This document shows, piece after piece, positions 1 through 5,617 of a stretch of DNA of 12,077 bases (positions are counted from its first letter, which is position 1; every line of letters begins with the position of its first letter). The stretch covers positions 1-12,077 of the forward strand of contig PIVQ01000153.1 of NCBI GenBank assembly GCA_003354055.1. Direction: 5' to 3'. The translations under genes were made by a program, and so were the position numbers. This DNA comes from Desulfobacteraceae bacterium. Its GTDB lineage: Bacteria > Desulfobacterota > Desulfobacteria > Desulfobacterales > Desulfobacteraceae. The notes under the pieces are model-generated. The model was given only the letters and a program-made list of their open reading frames with translations. It did no database searches and was not told the origin of the DNA.

Positions 1-11
1 ATATTCCCGCC

Positions 12-70
12 CAATTTTCTCATGGCCTCCGACGAGTAATTGAGGCCCATTCTCAGCCATGAGAAAATTG
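12..70. repeat. Perfect 15-bp inverted repeat at the edge of the IS
   Basis: The arms CAATTTTCTCATGGC (12-26) and GCCATGAGAAAATTG (56-70) are exact reverse complements separated by 29 bases. The right arm runs into the predicted left end of the IS. There is no long T-run after either arm, so it does not look like an ordinary intrinsic terminator. It may be a structure the IS inserted beside, or a subterminal element. The pairing is seen directly; its role is unknown. Confidence 0.7.
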
Positions 71-97
71 AGCTAACGTCGTACCACTTTCAACCGA

Positions 98-1153
98 TCA
101 TGCCGCTTTCTTCTCAATGTCATCTCCTGACTTCAGCCGTTTGAATTTCTTCAAAACAACTTCTGTGACTGAGTTCCAGTTCCTTGTTTTTCCGGTCCAC
201 CTTTCAGGGTGCCTTAACTGGGCCTCTTGATATATTCGATGCCTGTTTTCAAGGATCATAAGATCGTTACCGGTGTGCCTGTCTTCTGGAGTGACAAAAC
301 GAATACCACTATGGAAATGCTCGGTATTATACCAGTTTACAAAACGGTGAGCCCAATCTCGTGCTTCTACAATATTCTCAAAGGGCTTTTCCGGATACTC
401 CGGCCTGTATTTCAATGTCTTGAATAGCGACTCTGAAAATGGATTATCATTGCTAACAGCGGGTCTACTAAAGGATGGCATCACTCCCAAATCTTGTAAT
501 TTTGCCAGCATGGTTGCTGATTTCATCGGAGAACCGTTATCAGAGTGTAAGGTTATCTGGTCTTTTGAGACCTTTTCTCGGATACAGGCATCCGTTATCA
601 AGTCAGCTGCAAGTTCGCCGGATTCAGAGTCATAAACCTGACAAGCAACAGCTTTCCGACTGTATAAATCCATCACCATATAAAGGTAATAAAATTGGCC
701 CCTTACCTTTGAGGGCAAGTAGCTAATATCCCAAGACCATAGTTGATTGGGGCCATCTGCTGACAATGGCACAGGACTGGCTTTTTGACTCGGCTTACTG
801 GCCAGTCGATGAATGTTCATTTTCAACATTCTTAAAATTCGATACATTGTTGACTCAGAGCCAAGAAAGACGCCTTGATCAGCAAGTCTCGGTACAATCT
901 GATTTGGGTTGAGCCCTGCAAATTCAGGAGATTTAAGGGTGTTAATAATTTGTTGTCGTTCGTCATCGGACATTTTATTTGCAGGCGTGGCTCGAGAACC
1001 TTTTCGTTTATCAGTCATCCCGTTTTTTGCCCAGCGCTGAAGTGTCCGGATCGTAAGCCCCAACAATTTGGCGGCCATGCTTCTCCTGGCACCAGAAGCA
1101 CAAGCATCCGAAATCAATTGTATAACCGTTTGTTTGTCTTCAGAGGATATCAA
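98..1153 (-). CDS. IS3-family transposase OrfB (DDE integrase-type catalytic subunit)
   Basis: This is the catalytic protein that cuts and joins the IS ends. An N-terminal helix-turn-helix lies at about residues 20-45 (RRSMAAKLLGLTIRTLQRW), then a HTH_21-like segment (about 60-115) and the rve/RNase H-like catalytic core. The core shows D142 (in LWSWDISYL), D205 (LHSDNGS) and E241 (NPFSESLFK), with exactly 35 residues between the second D and E, the D-D-35-E signature of IS3. The C-terminal region HFHSGIRFVTPEDRHTG is typical of the family. The start is TTG at 1153, overlapping the orfA stop as TTGA; no better start lies near the HTH. It is full length (351 aa). Expression probably depends on translation of orfA (coupled termination-reinitiation) rather than the -1 frameshift usual for IS3. 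The family is secure; the coupling is inference. Confidence 0.9.
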   Translation of the reverse strand: MISSEDKQTVIQLISDACASGARRSMAAKLLGLTIRTLQRWAKNGMTDKRKGSRATPANKMSDDERQQIINTLKSPEFAGLNPNQIVPRLADQGVFLGSESTMYRILRMLKMNIHRLASKPSQKASPVPLSADGPNQLWSWDISYLPSKVRGQFYYLYMVMDLYSRKAVACQVYDSESGELAADLITDACIREKVSKDQITLHSDNGSPMKSATMLAKLQDLGVMPSFSRPAVSNDNPFSESLFKTLKYRPEYPEKPFENIVEARDWAHRFVNWYNTEHFHSGIRFVTPEDRHTGNDLMILENRHRIYQEAQLRHPERWTGKTRNWNSVTEVVLKKFKRLKSGDDIEKKAA

Positions 1154-1638
1154 TCGTCCTCGGGCTCCCCCCAGATTGCTTGGGCTTTTTTTTTGAGAAC
1201 TAATAAGGCTGCTGTTTCTGCCAAGGCTTTTTCTTTACGGTTTAGATCCTTTTTTAAAACCGAAACCTCTTTTCTTAATTGCTTTTCAGCTTCAGACTGT
1301 TTCTTACCTGAGTTTGCTGTCATTCCTGAGATGGCATCTTTTTTCCATTGTTCCAGGTGATGAGGGAAGATTCCTTTTTTACGACACCAGGTGCCACACT
1401 CTTCCGGTGACATAGAACCGGTTGTTATTAAGGCGGTTATACGCTCCTCAGAAGTCCAGTCCCTCGGACGTTTTTCTTTTGATTTCAAATTGATACTTCC
1501 ATTTTGTTTGTAGTGCTTCAGCCAGTTAGCGATTGTTGATCGGCCAATCCCATACTCCATTGCTATTTCATGGTGAGGTTTGTTGCCTTGTAAAACCTTT
1601 TGTAACACAGCTTCTTTCAGCTGGATAGAATATCCCAT
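1150..1638 (-). CDS. IS3-like transposase OrfA (HTH and coiled-coil DNA-binding subunit)
   Basis: A 162-residue companion of the transposase, expected to bind the IS ends. Residues about 5-45 (SIQLKEAVLQKVLQG, then HHEIAMEYGIGRSTIANWLKHY) form a helix-turn-helix. The C-terminal third, about 105-155, is rich in K, E and L with heptad-like leucines, a likely leucine-zipper multimerisation region as in IS3 OrfA proteins. It is somewhat longer than the usual ~100-aa OrfA. The start ATG at 1638 is preceded on the minus strand by AAGG with 8 bases of spacing. The stop TGA overlaps the orfB TTG start by 4 bases (TTGA). It has no catalytic residues of its own. Confidence 0.85.
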   Translation of the reverse strand: MGYSIQLKEAVLQKVLQGNKPHHEIAMEYGIGRSTIANWLKHYKQNGSINLKSKEKRPRDWTSEERITALITTGSMSPEECGTWCRKKGIFPHHLEQWKKDAISGMTANSGKKQSEAEKQLRKEVSVLKKDLNRKEKALAETAALLVLKKKAQAIWGEPEDD

Positions 1639-1641
1639 GTT

Positions 1642-1683
1642 TGTCGCCTTAATGCCCCAAAATAATTTTCAGTTGAGGCGACA
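1642..1683. repeat. 8-bp inverted repeat upstream of IS orfA
   Basis: TGTCGCCT (1642-1649) and AGGCGACA (1676-1683) are perfect inverted copies bracketing the leader of orfA. The outer copy lies inside the predicted IS end, so one arm may be a transposase-binding repeat and the pair could form a leader hairpin. Function is inferred only from position. Confidence 0.5.
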
Positions 1684-1766
1684 TCTATGCTGACACAGGG
1701 GGAAATTCGCTTCCTTTAAAAATTAAGATTTGAGTCTTTTTCTATTCCATCCCAAATGGAGGTGTC

Positions 1767-1781
1767 AGATTCTTAGAATCT
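1767..1781. repeat. Short palindrome between the IS and higA
   Basis: AGATTC, a 3-base TTA centre, and GAATCT make a 6-bp perfect stem downstream of higA (minus strand). No T-run follows on the minus strand, so it is at best a weak transcription stop or RNA 3'-end stabiliser. Confidence 0.35.
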
Positions 1782-1829
1782 TTTACCTGTGATTTTATCT
1801 ATATGTCTATGGTTATTGTTCTTTTATGT

Positions 1830-2129
1830 CTAAGAAATTTCTGAGAAAGGATAAAACGCTTTGACTTTGATTTCACTTTCACGTTGCATAGCTTGCCACA
1901 AGTCGTACTGACTTTGCTGAATCAGCCAACTTTCAGCGCTCCCGCCAAAAGCTTTAGAGAGTCTGATAGCCATTTCAGGAAAAATCCCGGTATCTCCATT
2001 GAGAATCGCTGACAAAGTTTTCAGGGAAACTCCAAGCCCCTTGGCTGCATCTGTTACAGTTAGGTCTAACGGTTCAATACAAAACTTTTTTATTGCTTCG
2101 CCCGGGTGGGGTGGACTATGCAGAACCAT
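1830..2129 (-). CDS. higA: HigA-family antitoxin (XRE HTH), no HigB partner
   Basis: A 99-aa protein with the hallmark HigA N-terminus ([10 protein letters not shown] at residues 4-13) and an XRE-type helix-turn-helix at about residues 25-44 ([20 protein letters not shown]), then the conserved [15 protein letters not shown] segment. HigA proteins neutralise the HigB mRNA interferase and repress their own operon. The start was chosen at the ATG at 2129: AGGAG lies 8 bases upstream, whereas the longer GTG start at 2138 would overlap that ribosome-binding site. The preceding gene ends 5 bases upstream and its stop codon adjoins the AGGAG, so translation is probably coupled. No HigB-like gene is on either side; the usual toxin position is taken by a membrane protein. 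Family assignment is secure; whether it acts as an antitoxin here is open. Confidence 0.88.
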   Translation of the reverse strand: MVLHSPPHPGEAIKKFCIEPLDLTVTDAAKGLGVSLKTLSAILNGDTGIFPEMAIRLSKAFGGSAESWLIQQSQYDLWQAMQRESEIKVKAFYPFSEIS

Positions 2130-2134
2130 TGCTA

Positions 2135-3145
2135 TCACTCCTTATAAAGAACCTCAGCCACTATATTTTTTGATCTAATACCATAAATTAACTTATTTGG
2201 ATCTTTTGTTAAAGATACATATTTTGTATCCCCAATGTTCAAATAGACATACAGGTCTTTGGTCTTTGTTTCATCAACCATTATAAATTCGGGTAAATTG
2301 GTTGCCACCCCCTTTTCAATATAAAATACTGATTTGTACCCTCCCCCTAATTTAAGCAATGACATTGATCTCTCTGTGAAGAATAGTCCAATGGGGAATA
2401 CCAAAAGCGTGAAAAGTATTATTGTTGAGCAAATGATCATGAATGATTTTTTATTATTATATTTTGATAAATCTAATCCTGGTGTGACAAGAATAAAATT
2501 TATAAAAATCAATATGCTCAATCCCAGGGGATACCCAATTTTAAAGGACTCCTTTGATATGTTAATGAGCACAAATTGCAGAATAGGTAAGCCAAATAAA
2601 AAAAAACCTATAAATGATATAATGTTGATAAGAAACACATGTGCTACAGTATCGCTTTTATGCTCCACTGATTTTTTCCAAACAAAATAGGCTGAAATTG
2701 ATAAAGGGCATAAAAGCAGGAGTAGAAATAAAGGCCAAAAATAGTATTTTAGAATATACACGTTTGGAAATAAGGCCGTGATATAGAGAAGAATAGCTGG
2801 AAATAAAATACACAAGCCAGTTATTATAAAATAAGTCTTGAAAAAAGTTAGTGTAAAAATGTTCCCATCAAACAATTGTAAGTAATACGATTTCCCGGTA
2901 TCAGCCTTTGCTAAAACAGGAAGAATCACAATACATAAAAACATTAATATGAGAATCACTGTTACGGCCATTATAACGATTAACAAAGCAGGTAATGAAG
3001 ATAACGAGAGAGGAAAGGGTAGATTATGTTTTGCCGTATAGAGAAAAAGATAGCCAAACCCGCTTATGGTTGCTATCGCAATGCTAATCGGAAGATATTC
3101 TTGTAATTCTTTGAGGGCTGATTTCTTTTCACCTTGAGTTGTCAT
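2135..3145 (-). CDS. Unrecognised 7-TM membrane protein in operon with HigA-type antitoxin
   Basis: I do not recognise this 336-aa protein. It has a short charged cytoplasm-like N-terminus ([15 protein letters not shown]) and about seven hydrophobic segments at roughly residues 18-38, 48-75, 103-128, 133-153, 170-195, 203-221 and 234-256. A soluble C-terminal domain of about 80 residues follows, predicted mainly beta from its alternating pattern ([29 protein letters not shown]). No catalytic motif or transporter signature stands out. The ATG at 3145 has AGG six bases upstream. Its last codons (AAG GAG TGA) supply the ribosome-binding site of the downstream HigA-type gene, so the two form a tight operon. 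It could be an inner-membrane effector held in check by the antitoxin-like regulator, or an unrelated gene regulated by it; the sequence cannot decide. Confidence 0.8.
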   Translation of the reverse strand: MTTQGEKKSALKELQEYLPISIAIATISGFGYLFLYTAKHNLPFPLSLSSLPALLIVIMAVTVILILMFLCIVILPVLAKADTGKSYYLQLFDGNIFTLTFFKTYFIITGLCILFPAILLYITALFPNVYILKYYFWPLFLLLLLCPLSISAYFVWKKSVEHKSDTVAHVFLINIISFIGFFLFGLPILQFVLINISKESFKIGYPLGLSILIFINFILVTPGLDLSKYNNKKSFMIICSTIILFTLLVFPIGLFFTERSMSLLKLGGGYKSVFYIEKGVATNLPEFIMVDETKTKDLYVYLNIGDTKYVSLTKDPNKLIYGIRSKNIVAEVLYKE

Positions 3146-3229
3146 TTCAAACCTATTCTATAGCAAAACGATTATTCATTAGAAAAACCAGGCTTTTTTA
3201 AAATATATTTAAAGACTGATTAAAGCTTC

Positions 3230-3250
3230 ATGGATCCAAATTGAATCCAT
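3230..3250. repeat. 6-bp inverted repeat upstream of the membrane gene
   Basis: ATGGAT (3230-3235) and ATCCAT (3245-3250) form a small inverted repeat about 85-105 bases upstream of the start at 3145. It could be an operator for the HigA-type repressor, but is short enough to be chance. Confidence 0.3.
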
Positions 3251-3334
3251 ACCTCTCTGTTATTTGATTTTATTTCGGAGGCCATATCAGTAATAACAAA
3301 ATTTAAACTATTTTGGATACTTTCTATTTCCCAT

Positions 3335-3619
3335 CTAAATCAGTCCACTACATTTAGGGGCCATGAAAGTAAAATCAATATCAACCAGATACAAAAAGCT
3401 GTCCCAGGTATACAGATCAAAATTTGAAAGGTATTCCATTACAGAAACAGCCGGGGGTTCTGAGACATCTTCCCCGTCATAATATAACTCCACAGCTTCC
3501 TGAATATTGGCGAGAGCTTCCTCCTGGGTATCACCACAGGCAAAGCATCCGGGTATATCAGGGATAGTTACCCCGTACCCAGTGTCCTCATCTTTGTGAA
3601 TAATTACCGGATATTTCAT
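3335..3619 (-). CDS. HicB-like antitoxin, C-terminally shortened, no HicA
   Basis: A 94-aa protein with the HicB partial RNase H fold: YPVIIHKDEDTGYGVTIPDIPGC at residues 3-25, then FACGDTQEEALANIQEAVELYYDG. HicB proteins bind and inhibit the HicA mRNA interferase; most family members continue after the ...LVDIDFTF motif into a ribbon-helix-helix or HTH DNA-binding tail. Here the frame ends nine residues later (MAPKCSGLI), so the DNA-binding part appears to be missing. No HicA-like frame was seen on the minus strand upstream or in the short gap downstream. Start chosen at the ATG at 3619 because AGGAG is exactly 8 bases upstream; the longer GTG start at 3649 lies on the wrong side of that site. 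It may be an orphan remnant or a stand-alone HicB-like protein. Confidence 0.8.
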   Translation of the reverse strand: MKYPVIIHKDEDTGYGVTIPDIPGCFACGDTQEEALANIQEAVELYYDGEDVSEPPAVSVMEYLSNFDLYTWDSFLYLVDIDFTFMAPKCSGLI

Positions 3620-3649
3620 TTTATTTTCTCCTATAATCCTTAAAAGCAC

Positions 3650-3702
3650 GGGACCCTTTAGGGATGTGCTAACGGGGGACCCATGAAATGGGGGGGGGAC
3701 CC
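3650..3702. repeat. Three GGGACCC copies
   Basis: GGGACCC occurs at 3650-3656, 3676-3682 and 3696-3702, with spacings of 26 and 20 bases, in an otherwise AT-rich region. The last copy follows a run of nine G. The high local GC and homopolymer make this a possible protein-binding cluster, a degenerate repeat, or a hard-to-sequence spot. Confidence 0.5.
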
Positions 3703-3711
3703 CTTTTTTTT
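3675..3711 (+). terminator. G-rich hairpin with eight T (terminator-like)
   Basis: On the plus strand GGGG (3675-3678) can pair with CCCC (3700-3703), enclosing an inner hairpin CCCAT-GAA-ATGGG (3680-3692), and eight T follow at 3704-3711. The shape suits an intrinsic terminator of plus-strand transcription, but no plus-strand gene lies upstream. It could instead shield the downstream region from readthrough or be incidental to the G-rich repeats. Confidence 0.35.
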
Positions 3712-3735
3712 ATGCATGGAAGATAGCATAAAAAC

Positions 3736-3775
3736 AGGGCTTGGCAAATTGTAAACAATTTGCGTATCCTGCCCT
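3736..3775. repeat. 20-bp palindrome inside a 40-bp hairpin
   Basis: GCAAATTGT (3744-3752), two A, and ACAATTTGC (3755-3763) form a perfect 9-bp stem. The outer arms AGGGC (3736-3740) and GCCCT (3771-3775) also pair. On the minus strand the palindrome overlaps a TTTACA hexamer that could be a -35 box for the HicB-like gene, so an operator role is possible. No T-run follows. Confidence 0.5.
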
Positions 3776-3942
3776 TAATTTTACACTGAAAAAGCTCGTT
3801 TCTTAATACAAAAGGAAGCAGTGAAGAGACATTCTATGCTTTTTTAATAAAGTCCCAAACAGGGAAAGCATCTTATTTCAAAGGGTTTACAACGCCAAAC
3901 AGGCATCCACGATTAGCAGAATTTGGTAAAAGCATCACATTC

Positions 3943-4053
3943 TTAGCACTATGAGTTTTCATCTTAGCAGGTACGTTTTTAGCCTTAGCACTTACTTATT
4001 CCTTTTTAGCACGGCATTTTTTCCCGTTAGCACTCCGGCTCAAGCCTTAGCTC
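3943..4053 (+). repeat. 21-bp phased TTAGCA(C/G) repeat array
   Basis: TTAGCAC or a one-base variant starts at 3943, 3964, 3985, 4006 and 4027, exactly 21 bp apart, with a weaker sixth copy (TTAGCTC) 20 bp on at 4047. An unphased copy lies at 3913 and an inverted copy (GTGCTAA) at 3666-3672. Bases between the heptamers are T-rich but not conserved, so this is a spaced-motif array rather than a simple tandem duplication. Two helical turns per step would place every copy on the same DNA face, as in iterons or cooperative repressor sites. Confidence 0.7.
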
Positions 4054-4129
4054 CCCAAATCCTTTTTTTGGAGGAGGATCATTCAGGAATTCCTAAGACA
4101 CAAAAGAGCGACGACAACAGACTTTTATC

Positions 4130-4161
4130 TTCGATCGTTATTAACCATGGAGACGATCGAA
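4130..4161. repeat. 9-bp inverted repeat upstream of the AbiC-like operon
   Basis: TTCGATCGT (4130-4138) and ACGATCGAA (4153-4161) are perfect inverted arms separated by 14 bases, about 160 bases upstream of the likely -10 box. This is a candidate operator. No T-run follows, so a terminator is unlikely. Confidence 0.5.
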
Positions 4162-4296
4162 ACTCCGCCATTAGATGAAATTGAAAATGCTATATTGTCT
4201 CTAAAGTTATCGTCTTCGAAAACTAACAAGATATGAACACCTTACTTTGGGACGCAAAATAAGATCATAGAGGGTTTTGAATATACCTTTACACTG

Positions 4297-4324
4297 TTAG
4301 GAAATATTGATACTGAGGTATAAT
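4297..4324 (+). promoter_or_regulatory. Candidate promoter of the AbiC-like/DUF262 operon
   Basis: A consensus TATAAT at 4319-4324 lies 46 bases before the TTG start of the first gene. The -35 match is poor (TTAGGA at 4297-4302 with 16 bases of spacing), so the promoter may need an activator or be weak. Confidence 0.45.
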
Positions 4325-4370
4325 TTTAGATCTTTTCATTGGTTTATTTTAACTACTTTGGGGCGAACAG

Positions 4371-5603
4371 TTGCTACTCTCAGAAAAAACCACAAAAATT
4401 CTAATTTTCATTGGCGCAATTATTTTTGCTTCGTTGCCCTTCATTTATCTTTGGAATGAACCTTTTTTCGATTTCAATGTGGCAATAAATAAAGAATATT
4501 TTGGGCAATTCGGAGATTTTGCAACCGGGGTAGTAGGATCCATTTGGGCATTAGCTGGAGTCATATTATTCTACGTTGCTCTTAAAGACCAAAGAAGAGA
4601 TTTTAAGACTAATAGTAGTGCGCTAAAAAAACAAATTGAAGCCCTGAACCTTCAAACTGATGAGTTTCAGTTACAAAGAACAGAGTTAAAGTTGTCGAGA
4701 AAAGTAATTGAAGCGCAATCAAACACTCTCAAGAAACAGCAATTTGAATCAACTTTCTTTGCTTTATTAAATGTTTATTCTGAGATTGTGAAAGACATTA
4801 ACTCTCCCAATAAGGGAGACTATTTTTCAAACAGTAAAACAAATCTCTTAAATCGTTTCCAACCTACTAAGACCCCATCAAAAAATCACAGTTCTGCGAT
4901 CAAAATATATGTTCAATTTTATTTCGAACAAAAAGAAAAGCTTTCACATTATTTCAAGTCGCTTTATAGGCTCATTCGATTTATCGATGATTCAACTTTA
5001 AACGATAAAGAAAAACATTTTTATTCAAAAGTCGTACGCTCCCAATTAAAAGAGAACGAAGCATTGATGCTTTTTTATAATGCCCAGACCGAATTTGGGA
5101 AAAACTTTTGTCCCTTAATATTAAAATACAACCTGTTCAAACATTTACCTTCGATTTCTAAAATGGAGTTTAAATACTTTGATGGCACATTTGATAGTTC
5201 ATTTGAAGCTAATAGACTTTTCTTTTGTGAATGGTTCTACAAGTTATTAAAGACGTTTGTCCAATTTATGAAGGAACACAAATATGATTTGTTGGATGAA
5301 GAACCTAAAAGCATTTCAAAAAAGTTTGAAGATCTAAATTCATATTTTGAATTAAGTACTAATGATATAAATATAATATTACTTCGAGTGCATCTTCCCG
5401 ATGACATGTCGCCCTTTAAAACCCACTTAGATCTTGACATAACTCAGTTCGAAATTTTTCAATCTTTTTTGCTTTTTGACGCTCTGATTTATTCCCAACT
5501 CAGGAGAGATGAACTTGATATTGTCAAGAATAAAACCTTAACCCAAATTGAATACATGATCAAATCAGAAAATGGATTTAATATTGTATCCGATAAGTAC
5601 TAA
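4371..5603 (+). CDS. Putative AbiC-like phage abortive-infection membrane protein
   Basis: This 410-aa protein resembles the putAbiC family (putative phage abortive infection proteins). Two hydrophobic helices lie at residues 8-27 and about 53-71; the second is within GDFATGVVGSIWALAGVILFYVAL, a layout typical of the family. A coiled-coil-like segment follows at about 77-122, then the conserved QFESTFFALLNVYSEIV (124-140) and, further on, LSHYFKSLYRLIRFID (191-206) and SQLKENEALMLFYNA (224-238). It is expected in the inner membrane with a large cytosolic part; abortive-infection proteins stop growth of infected cells, but the mechanism of this family is not known to me. The only in-frame start after the upstream stop is TTG at 4371, with a weak GGGG upstream, so translation may be poor. 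The next gene begins 14 bases after its stop, in the same operon. Low GC and island setting suggest transfer. Confidence 0.82.
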   Translation: MLLSEKTTKILIFIGAIIFASLPFIYLWNEPFFDFNVAINKEYFGQFGDFATGVVGSIWALAGVILFYVALKDQRRDFKTNSSALKKQIEALNLQTDEFQLQRTELKLSRKVIEAQSNTLKKQQFESTFFALLNVYSEIVKDINSPNKGDYFSNSKTNLLNRFQPTKTPSKNHSSAIKIYVQFYFEQKEKLSHYFKSLYRLIRFIDDSTLNDKEKHFYSKVVRSQLKENEALMLFYNAQTEFGKNFCPLILKYNLFKHLPSISKMEFKYFDGTFDSSFEANRLFFCEWFYKLLKTFVQFMKEHKYDLLDEEPKSISKKFEDLNSYFELSTNDINIILLRVHLPDDMSPFKTHLDLDITQFEIFQSFLLFDALIYSQLRRDELDIVKNKTLTQIEYMIKSENGFNIVSDKY

Positions 5604-5617
5604 ACGTGGAGTAATAT

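Larger units (their letters stand above)
68..1697 (-). mobile_element. IS3-like insertion sequence (orfA + orfB), ends approximate
   Basis: The element contains two intact transposase ORFs on the minus strand. No perfect terminal repeats were found. The flanks of the two ORFs share a degenerate inverted similarity: reading inward on the left, TTGAGCTAACGTCG then TCAACCG; reading inward on the right (minus strand), TGTCAGCATAGATGTCG then TCAACTG. These are taken as the ends, giving about 1.63 kb, a little longer than most IS3 elements. No convincing target-site duplication is visible, so the borders are uncertain by several bases and the copy could be old. Both reading frames being open argues that it was recently functional. 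Confidence 0.55.
3650..4370. other. 720-bp gene-poor region with repeats and hairpins
   Basis: No convincing coding sequence was found here. The one open frame of note (3951-4178, 75 aa) has no ribosome-binding site and is built from the 21-bp repeat array, so it is not called. The stretch holds three GGGACCC copies, a G-rich hairpin with a T-run, a 20-bp palindrome, the phased TTAGCAC array, a 9-bp inverted repeat and a promoter for the downstream operon, each listed separately. Confidence 0.6.

Noticed and set aside
875..1360. 161-aa plus-strand ORF across the orfA/orfB junction
   Set aside because: It is the antisense shadow of two clear transposase genes and has no domain or ribosome-binding site.
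4027..4035. TTAGCACTC, an exact half of the CIRCE (HrcA) operator
   Set aside because: CIRCE needs GAGTGCTAA nine bases downstream, which is absent; the other phased copies diverge after TTAGCAC, and no heat-shock gene is near.
3666..4053. CRISPR array
   Set aside because: The repeated unit is only 7 bp with 14-bp spacing and no cas genes; far too short for CRISPR.
3951..4178. 75-aa plus-strand ORF with signal-peptide-like hydrophobic start
   Set aside because: No ribosome-binding site, and its hydrophobic part is just the 21-bp TTAGCAC array read as 7-residue units; more likely a regulatory or repeat region.
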